Shown: one piece after another, positions 1 through 5,710 of the stretch
Layout: each line of letters opens with the position of its first letter
Position numbering within the stretch: the stretch's first letter is position 1
Source: Stenotrophomonas maltophilia
GTDB taxonomy: Bacteria; Pseudomonadota; Gammaproteobacteria; Xanthomonadales; Xanthomonadaceae
Direction: 5' to 3'
NCBI GenBank assembly: GCA_002386405.1
Contig: DGIP01000134.1
Location: 1,171-6,880, forward strand
DNA length: 5,710 nucleotides
Made by a program: the position numbers and the translations under genes
The notes under the pieces: generated by a model
Database searches by the model: none
What the model saw: the letters and a program-made list of their open reading frames with translations, nothing else
Told to the model about the DNA's origin: nothing

Positions 1-3
1 CGT

Positions 4-22
4 GGACACGCATGGCGTGTCC
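4..22 (-). terminator. Candidate hairpin terminator downstream of ffh
   Basis: A perfect inverted repeat has arms GGACACGC (4-11) and GCGTGTCC (15-22) around a 3-base loop. It begins 28 bases past the ffh stop codon, in the direction of ffh transcription, which is where a terminator would sit. Only three bases remain in the window beyond the hairpin on that side, so the T-run needed for intrinsic termination cannot be checked. It could also be a structured spacer or part of a palindromic repeat. Confidence 0.4.
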
Positions 23-50
23 CTACGCATTATCGCCGCATGGCGCGGGC

Positions 51-1430
51 TCAGCGGAACGGGAGGCCGCCGCGGCCGCCCATGGCACCCATCATGCCCT
101 TCATGCTGCGCATCATGCCCTTCATGCCGCCGCCGGCCATCTTGCTCATCATCTTTTCCATCTGCTGATACTGCTTCATCAGCTTGTTGACGTCGGCGGG
201 AGTCAGGCCGGAACCGCGCGCGATGCGGGCACGGCGCGAGCCGTTGAGCAGGCCCGGGTTGCGGCGTTCCTTCTTGGTCATCGAATTGATGATGGCGATC
301 ATGCGCGGCACTTCCTTGCCCTGGCTGACCTGCTGCTTGAGGTGCTCGGGGATCTGGCCCAGGCCCGGCAGCTTGTCCATCAGGCCGCCGATGCCGCCCA
401 TGTTCTGCATCTGCTCCAGCTGGTCGCGCATGTCGTTCAGGTCGAACTTCTTGCCCTTGGCGACCTTCTCGGCCAGCTTCTGCGCCTTGTCCTTGTCGAC
501 CTGCTGCTCGACCTGCTCCACCAGCGACAGCACGTCGCCCATGTCCAGGATGCGGCTGGCGATACGGTCCGGGTGGAACACGTCCAGACCGTCCGGCTTT
601 TCGCTGACGCCGACGAACTTGATCGGCTTGCCGGTGATGTAGCGCACGCTCAGCGCGGCACCGCCACGGGCGTCACCGTCGGTCTTGGTCAGCACCACGC
701 CGGTCAGCGGCAGCGCTTCGCCGAAGGCCTTGGCGGTGTTGGCCGCGTCCTGACCGGTCATGGCATCGACCACGAACAGGGTTTCAGCCGGGTTCACCGC
801 CGCGTGCAGGGCCTTGATCTCGGCCATCATCGCTTCGTCGATGGCCAGGCGGCCGGCCGTATCGACCAGCAGCACGTCCACGAACGACTTGCGCGCATCA
901 TCGATGGCCGCGCGCACGATGGCTTCCGGCTTCTGGTCGGCGCTGGACGGGAAGAACAGCACGCCCACCTGGTCGGCCAGGGTCTTCAGCTGCTCGATCG
1001 CGGCCGGACGATAGACGTCGGCCGACACCACCATCACCTTCTTCTTGCGCTTTTCCTTCAGGTGCTTGGCCAGCTTGCCCACCGTGGTGGTCTTGCCCGC
1101 ACCCTGCAGGCCCGCCATCAGGATGATGGCCGGGGCCGGCACGTTGAGGTTCAGGTCGGAGGCGGCCGAGCCCATCACAGCGGTCAGCTCGTCGCGCACG
1201 ACCTTGATCAGCGCCTGGCCCGGGGTCAGCGACTTGAGCACTTCCTGGCCAACCGCGCGCACCTTGATGCGCTCGACCAGGGCCTGCACGACCGGCAGGG
1301 CGACGTCGGCTTCCAGCAGCGCGATGCGGACTTCGCGGGTGGCCTCGCGGATGTTTTCCTCGGTGAGGCGACCGCGGCCACGCAGCCGCTCGATGGTGCC
1401 GGAGAGGCGCTGGGTCAGGGACTCGAACAT
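51..1430 (-). CDS. ffh: Signal recognition particle GTPase Ffh (SRP54 homologue)
   Basis: Ffh binds 4.5S RNA to form the bacterial signal recognition particle. It recognises hydrophobic signal sequences on nascent chains and delivers ribosomes to the membrane receptor FtsY. The protein has 459 residues, close to the usual bacterial length of about 450. The N-terminal helical bundle covers about 1-87. The GTPase domain, about 98-295, has the P-loop GLQGAGKTT at 107-115, DTAGR at 190-194 and TKTDGDARGG at 248-257. The methionine-rich M domain runs from about 325 to the end, with the RNA-binding segment NGSRRARIARGSG at 396-408 and a Met/Gly-rich tail. The ATG at 1428-1430 gives the standard start MFESLTQRL. 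The frame stays open upstream through the antisense of ypjD, but no conserved Ffh sequence lies there. An AGG eight bases before the ATG is the only Shine-Dalgarno-like element. The gene is head to head with ypjD. Nothing suggests truncation or mutation of key residues. Confidence 0.98.
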   Translation of the reverse strand: MFESLTQRLSGTIERLRGRGRLTEENIREATREVRIALLEADVALPVVQALVERIKVRAVGQEVLKSLTPGQALIKVVRDELTAVMGSAASDLNLNVPAPAIILMAGLQGAGKTTTVGKLAKHLKEKRKKKVMVVSADVYRPAAIEQLKTLADQVGVLFFPSSADQKPEAIVRAAIDDARKSFVDVLLVDTAGRLAIDEAMMAEIKALHAAVNPAETLFVVDAMTGQDAANTAKAFGEALPLTGVVLTKTDGDARGGAALSVRYITGKPIKFVGVSEKPDGLDVFHPDRIASRILDMGDVLSLVEQVEQQVDKDKAQKLAEKVAKGKKFDLNDMRDQLEQMQNMGGIGGLMDKLPGLGQIPEHLKQQVSQGKEVPRMIAIINSMTKKERRNPGLLNGSRRARIARGSGLTPADVNKLMKQYQQMEKMMSKMAGGGMKGMMRSMKGMMGAMGGRGGLPFR

Positions 1431-1469
1431 GGAGGCAACCTGTTCAGAACGAAAGACAAAGAGACGCAC

Positions 1470-1475
1470 AGTATA
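1470..1475 (-). promoter_or_regulatory. Candidate sigma-70 -10 box for ffh
   Basis: Read on the minus strand this is TATACT, a five of six match to the TATAAT consensus, and an AT island in a very GC-rich spacer. Transcription would start near 1463, giving a leader of about 33 bases before the ffh ATG. No good -35 hexamer lies 16-18 bases upstream; that position is G-rich and overlaps the GC hairpin at 1492-1509. The leader is pyrimidine-rich (CTCTTTGTCTTTCG on the minus strand). The -10 box is well supported by position and sequence, but the full promoter is inferred. Confidence 0.45.
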
Positions 1476-1491
1476 GCGGGTCCGCCGCACT

Positions 1492-1509
1492 CCCCCGACG
1501 GCCCGGGGG
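1492..1509. repeat. GC-only inverted repeat in the ffh-ypjD spacer
   Basis: The arms CCCCCG (1492-1497) and CGGGGG (1504-1509) are perfectly complementary around a 6-base loop. The repeat ends 17 bases before the ypjD ATG and covers the region where the -35 element of the ffh promoter would lie. It could be an operator, or a stem in the ypjD leader. Short GC repeats also arise by chance in DNA of this composition. Confidence 0.35.
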
Positions 1510-1526
1510 TATGCGAAACTGACACG

Positions 1527-2321
1527 ATGACAATCGTTCTCATCGCGACCCTGCTGTACCTGGCTGCCACCGCCCTGCTGGTGCGCGCGGTGGTGCGCGA
1601 TGACGCCAACCGCTCGCCCACCTGGCTGTGGCCGGCGGTGCCGGCGATGGTCCTGCACGGCAGCTACCACGCGCTGGTGGCCCTGCACACCAGCGGCGGC
1701 CCGGACATGCACTTCTTCGCGGCGCTGTCGCTGGTCGGGCTGGGCATGGCCTGGCTGACCTCGCTGGTAGCCGCGCGCGGGCGCATGGCCGCGCTGGGCG
1801 TGCTGGTGTTCCCGATGGCCGCGGCGGTGCTGTGCGTCTACCACGGCTACGGGCATGCACCGAGCCGGCCGCTGGGCTGGCAGCTGGCCACCCACGCCTG
1901 GATGGCGCTGCTGGCCTACGCCACCCTGAGCGTGGCCGCGCTGCTGGCGATCATGCTGTGGCTGCAGGAGCGTGCCCTGCGTCGGCGCGATTTCCGCCCG
2001 TGGCTGCGCGCCCTGCCGCCGCTGGCGGACCTGGAATCGCTGCTGTTCCGGGTGATCGCGGTGGGCTTTGCGCTGCTCACCCTGACCCTGGTGACCGGGG
2101 TGCTGTTCGTGGACGACCTGCTGGCGCAGAAGCTGGTGCACAAGACCGTGCTGAGCGTGCTGTCGTGGATCGTGTTCGGCACGCTGCTGATCGGCCGGCG
2201 CCGTTACGGCTGGCGCGGCGCCAAGGCGGTGCACTGGACGCTGACCGCGATGGCGCTGCTGCTGCTGGCGTTCTTCGGCAGCCAGTTCGTGATCGAACTG
2301 GTGTTCGGGCATACCCGGTAA
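1527..2321 (+). CDS. ypjD: YpjD-like inner membrane protein, cytochrome c assembly (HemX/CcsA-like) family
   Basis: This is a polytopic inner membrane protein of 264 residues, matching the length of E. coli YpjD (about 263). Hydrophobic segments lie at about 2-22, 35-52, 62-82, 88-105, 122-146, 172-194, 207-223 and 238-260, so about eight membrane spans are likely. The most diagnostic part is the C-terminal half: TLTLVTGVLF at 185-194, then HKTVLSVLSW at 205-214, GWRG at 228-231 and AFFGSQ at 248-253. Each has a counterpart at the same place in YpjD. Histidines in or near the membrane (H44, H48, H123, H205, H236) could bind heme, as proposed for the wider family. I do not see the tryptophan-rich WWD motif of true CcmC/CcsA heme handlers, so a direct role in cytochrome c maturation is uncertain. 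The ATG at 1527 is the only plausible start: the in-frame codons just before it include no start codon. No clear Shine-Dalgarno sequence precedes it. It is head to head with ffh, as in many gammaproteobacteria. Confidence 0.9.
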   Translation: MTIVLIATLLYLAATALLVRAVVRDDANRSPTWLWPAVPAMVLHGSYHALVALHTSGGPDMHFFAALSLVGLGMAWLTSLVAARGRMAALGVLVFPMAAAVLCVYHGYGHAPSRPLGWQLATHAWMALLAYATLSVAALLAIMLWLQERALRRRDFRPWLRALPPLADLESLLFRVIAVGFALLTLTLVTGVLFVDDLLAQKLVHKTVLSVLSWIVFGTLLIGRRRYGWRGAKAVHWTLTAMALLLLAFFGSQFVIELVFGHTR

Positions 2322-2325
2322 GCGC

Positions 2326-2346
2326 GTACCGCCCAACGGTCGGTAC
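2326..2346. terminator. Imperfect hairpin between convergent ypjD and radA; possible two-way terminator or REP-like element
   Basis: The outer stem pairs GTACCG (2326-2331) with CGGTAC (2341-2346). One C/T mismatch (2332 and 2340) follows, then two more pairs close an AAC loop. It sits in the 37-base gap between the stop codons of two convergent genes, where a shared terminator is expected. No T-run follows on either strand, so it would not be a textbook intrinsic terminator. Its minus-strand core, CCGACCGTTGG, resembles from memory the short palindromic GTAG-type repeats scattered through Stenotrophomonas genomes. That resemblance has not been tested. Confidence 0.4.
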
Positions 2347-2358
2347 CTGCCGATTCCG

Positions 2359-3735
<1,377 letters not shown>

Positions 3736-3905
3736 GTCAAATCCAATTCATCGTCTGTCGGGCAGGATAGCCGAGCCGCGTCGCAGCAACCGAGACGCGC
3801 GCCCGACCGCCGGCTGAACGCCCCCGCTCAACCTTGCCCCGCCCCGGCCGATACCGTGGCGGGCGCCCGCGCCTTTCCCTTCCCCATGTACTTCCAGGCT
3901 TTTCC
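3736..3905. promoter_or_regulatory. Divergent intergenic region between radA and the MHYT-GGDEF-EAL gene
   Basis: This 170-base spacer must hold the promoters for both flanking genes. For radA, a weak -10 candidate (TATCCT on the minus strand, 3764-3769) lies about 29 bases before the ATG, without a convincing -35. For the rightward gene I see no good sigma-70 or sigma-54 promoter. Two inverted repeats are present: CGCGTC/GACGCG at 3777-3782 and 3794-3799 with an 11-base loop, and a perfect 12-bp palindrome GCGGGCGCCCGC at 3859-3870. Either could be an operator or chance in GC-rich DNA. I see no small gene here. Confidence 0.4.
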
Positions 3906-5710
3906 ATGACCGGCACCTACAGCCAGAGTCTCGTCGTTTTCTCGCTGCTGGTTGCCATCCTCGCCTCGTACACCGCGTTGGACATGGCCGGCCGGCTGGC
4001 CAGTACCGAAGGCCGTGTGGCCCGCTGGTGGCTGGCCGGTGGCGCTGCCGCCATGGGCCTGGGCATCTGGTCCATGCACTTCGTGGGCATGCTCGCCTTC
4101 CACCTGCCGATCCCGGTCGGTTACGACCTCGCCATTACCCTGTACTCGCTGGCCGCGTCGGTCGGCGCATCGGCATATGCGTTGTGGCTGGTGTCGCGCC
4201 CGGAACTGCCGTGGCCGCGCCTGGTGGCCGGCGCGGTGCTGATGGGGCTGGGCATCGCCTGCATGCATTACCTGGGCATGGCCGCGATGCGGATGGAGCC
4301 CGGCATCGACTACGACCCGCGGTGGTTCACCGCTTCGCTGCTCATTGCCATCGTCGCCGCCGGTGCCGCCTTGTGGATCGCCTTCCGGCTGCGCAGCCAG
4401 CAGCGCCATACCGGGCTGCTGCGCGGGCTGGCCTCGCTGGTGATGGGCCTGGCCATCGTGGGCATGCATTACACCGGCATGGCCGCCGCCAACTTCCCGG
4501 AAGGCAGCATCTGCGGCGCGGTGTACGCCAACGGGCTGGATACCAAGTGGCTGGCCGTGCTGGTCATCGTCACCACCCTGGCCACGCTGGGCATCGCGCT
4601 GATTGCGTCGCTGTTCGACCGCCAGATGCGCACCCGCACCGGCCTGCTGGCCGATTCGCTGGCCCAGGCCAACGAAAAGCTGCTGCAGGCCGCGCTGCAC
4701 GATCCACTCACCCAGCTGCCCAACCGCATGCTGCTGCAGGACCGCATCGACCAGACCATCGAAAAGGCCAGGCGCCGCAACTTCAGCTTCGCGGTGATGT
4801 TCTGCGACCTGGACGGCTTCAAGGCCATCAACGATGCCTACGGCCACCAGCTCGGCGACAAGCTGCTGATCGAAGTAAGCCAGCGCGTAAGCGGCTTGCT
4901 GCGCGGGCAGGACACCTTCGCGCGGTTGGGCGGCGATGAGTTCGTCATCGTGTTCCAGCTGGATGTGCCCGAAGATGCCGCCGTGGTGGCCGAGCGCATC
5001 ATCGCCTGCGTGGGCGAGCCGTTCGAGATCGATGGGCATGACCTGCACGTCACCTCCAGCCTGGGCATCGCGATGTACCCCACCGATGCCACCACCGAAC
5101 GCGAACTGATGGCGCACGCCGATGCGGCCATGTACCACACCAAGGATTCGGGGCGGAACGGCTATACGTTCTTCACCGAGTCGATGCACGTCAGCGCCAA
5201 CCGCCAGCTCAAGCTGCTGCAGGAACTGCGCCGCGCGGTGCAACGCGATGAAATGGTGCTGCATTACCAGCCCAAGTTCCGGGCCGATGGCGGCGGGCTG
5301 ATCGGTGCCGAGGCGCTGGTGCGCTGGCAGCACCCCGAACTGGGCCTGCTGGGCCCGGACACCTTCATTCCCATTGCCGAACGCAGCGGGTTGATCCTGC
5401 CGCTGGGCGACTGGGTGCTGGACCAGGCCTGCGCGCAGCTGCGGCAGTGGCATGACGCCGGGCACGTGACGTGGTCAATGGCGGTGAACCTCTCGCCGTT
5501 GCAGTTCGCCTCGACCACGCTGCTGGAAACGGTGAAGCGCACGCTGGAAAGGCACGGCCTGGCCCCGCACCACCTCACCCTGGAAGTAACGGAAACCACG
5601 GCCATGCAGGATGTGGAAGCGAGCCTGCAGATCCTGCACGGGCTGACCGCGATGGGGGTGAACATCTCCATCGATGATTTCGGCACCGGCTATTCCAGCC
5701 TGCTGTACCT
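3906..5710 (+). CDS. Membrane-bound MHYT-GGDEF-EAL cyclic-di-GMP synthase/phosphodiesterase (3' end beyond window)
   Basis: This is a bifunctional-type c-di-GMP enzyme, with 601 complete codons visible and no stop before the window edge. The N-terminal MHYT sensor (about 8-240) has seven likely membrane spans and the motifs MHFV (57-60), MHYL (120-123) and MHYT (187-190). This domain is proposed to bind copper and sense O2, CO or NO. The GGDEF domain (about 262-420) has DLDGFKAIND at 301-310 and an intact GGDEF at 342-346. An inhibitory-site RxxD (R333, D336) lies five residues before it, so it should be an active, product-inhibited diguanylate cyclase. The EAL domain begins near 433, with EAL at 469-471, N528, E560 and the DDFGTGYSS loop at 590-598, all as in active phosphodiesterases. 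The later catalytic Lys, Glu and Gln lie beyond the edge. The ATG at 3906 has an AGG seven bases upstream, and no in-frame start lies just before it. Relatives with this architecture include P. aeruginosa MucR and NbdA. Likely outputs are biofilm, motility or exopolysaccharide control, which is inference from the family. Confidence 0.96.
   Translation, partial: MTGTYSQSLVVFSLLVAILASYTALDMAGRLASTEGRVARWWLAGGAAAMGLGIWSMHFVGMLAFHLPIPVGYDLAITLYSLAASVGASAYALWLVSRPELPWPRLVAGAVLMGLGIACMHYLGMAAMRMEPGIDYDPRWFTASLLIAIVAAGAALWIAFRLRSQQRHTGLLRGLASLVMGLAIVGMHYTGMAAANFPEGSICGAVYANGLDTKWLAVLVIVTTLATLGIALIASLFDRQMRTRTGLLADSLAQANEKLLQAALHDPLTQLPNRMLLQDRIDQTIEKARRRNFSFAVMFCDLDGFKAINDAYGHQLGDKLLIEVSQRVSGLLRGQDTFARLGGDEFVIVFQLDVPEDAAVVAERIIACVGEPFEIDGHDLHVTSSLGIAMYPTDATTERELMAHADAAMYHTKDSGRNGYTFFTESMHVSANRQLKLLQELRRAVQRDEMVLHYQPKFRADGGGLIGAEALVRWQHPELGLLGPDTFIPIAERSGLILPLGDWVLDQACAQLRQWHDAGHVTWSMAVNLSPLQFASTTLLETVKRTLERHGLAPHHLTLEVTETTAMQDVEASLQILHGLTAMGVNISIDDFGTGYSSLLY
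4053..4487 (+). other. Three internal MHYT repeats in the sensor domain
   Basis: Within the c-di-GMP gene, three 15-residue segments are clear copies of one another: MGLGIWSMHFVGMLA (residues 50-64), MGLGIACMHYLGMAA (113-127) and MGLAIVGMHYTGMAA (180-194). They start 63 and 67 residues apart. Each keeps the pattern MGL.I..MH..GM, placing a Met-His pair and a further Met near a membrane helix end. The pattern fits the proposed duplicated origin and metal-binding role of the MHYT domain. Confidence 0.85.

Noticed and set aside
1510..1515. TATGCG as a -10 box for ypjD
   Set aside because: It is a weak match with no -35 at 16-18 bases upstream, and it overlaps the edge of the GC hairpin.
1511..1522. 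Tiny three-codon frame (ATG to TGA) just before ypjD, possibly a leader peptide
   Set aside because: The G-run directly abuts its ATG, leaving no room for ribosome binding-site spacing. A three-codon frame is expected by chance.
12..1526. Very long plus-strand open frame antisense to ffh that runs in frame into ypjD, apparently a 769-residue protein
   Set aside because: The part before 1527 is rich in His, Leu, Gln and Ala, as expected for antisense of a GC-rich gene. It has no recognisable domain and exactly mirrors the conserved ffh frame. Only the ypjD part is real.
1431..2336. Upstream minus-strand extension of the ffh frame through the antisense of ypjD (about 300 extra residues)
   Set aside because: The extension is Gln/His/Arg-rich with no domain. 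Ffh of normal length starts at 1430, and ypjD is clearly the coding strand here.
3850..3870. Possible sigma-54 promoter (TGGC followed by GC-rich bases) for the c-di-GMP gene
   Set aside because: The required TTGC-like -12 element at the right spacing from the TGGC is absent.
3828..5465. 545-residue minus-strand open frame antisense to the c-di-GMP gene
   Set aside because: It is a low-complexity His/Gln/Gly/Ala composition with no motif. It lies wholly opposite well-conserved MHYT, GGDEF and EAL coding sequence, so it is a codon-bias shadow.

Overview
The window is chromosomal DNA from a high-GC gammaproteobacterium. Codon third positions are almost all G or C. The Ffh, YpjD and RadA proteins have a Xanthomonadaceae flavour, and Stenotrophomonas or Xanthomonas is my best guess. 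That assignment comes from recall of protein sequences, not from a search. There is no insertion sequence, phage gene, CRISPR array, tRNA or rRNA. Base and codon use look even throughout, with no sign of recent transfer.

Layout from left to right: (1) The first 50 bases lie downstream of ffh and hold a perfect 8-bp hairpin that may be its terminator. (2) ffh, the SRP GTPase, lies on the minus strand at 51-1430. (3) A 96-bp divergent spacer carries a good minus-strand -10 box for ffh and a GC-only hairpin. (4) ypjD, an integral membrane protein of the HemX/CcsA-like cytochrome c assembly family, lies on the plus strand at 1527-2321. (5) A 37-bp spacer between convergent stop codons contains an imperfect hairpin. 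(6) radA, a recombination ATPase with a zinc finger, a RecA-like core and a Lon-like domain, lies on the minus strand at 2359-3735. (7) A 170-bp divergent spacer follows. (8) A large membrane-bound cyclic-di-GMP enzyme (MHYT sensor, then GGDEF, then EAL) starts on the plus strand at 3906 and runs off the right edge.

The genes do not form one pathway. ffh and ypjD are head to head, an arrangement also found in E. coli and other gammaproteobacteria. radA is a DNA repair housekeeping gene. The MHYT-GGDEF-EAL gene is a signalling gene that lies head to head with radA. Each gene seems to be its own transcription unit: orientations alternate minus, plus, minus, plus, and no two neighbours are co-directional.

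I found no clear undescribed system. The most informative item is the c-di-GMP enzyme. Its diguanylate cyclase site and its inhibitory site are both intact, and all the phosphodiesterase residues visible before the edge are present. The long antisense reading frames, up to about 770 codons, are best explained as by-products of GC-rich codon bias.
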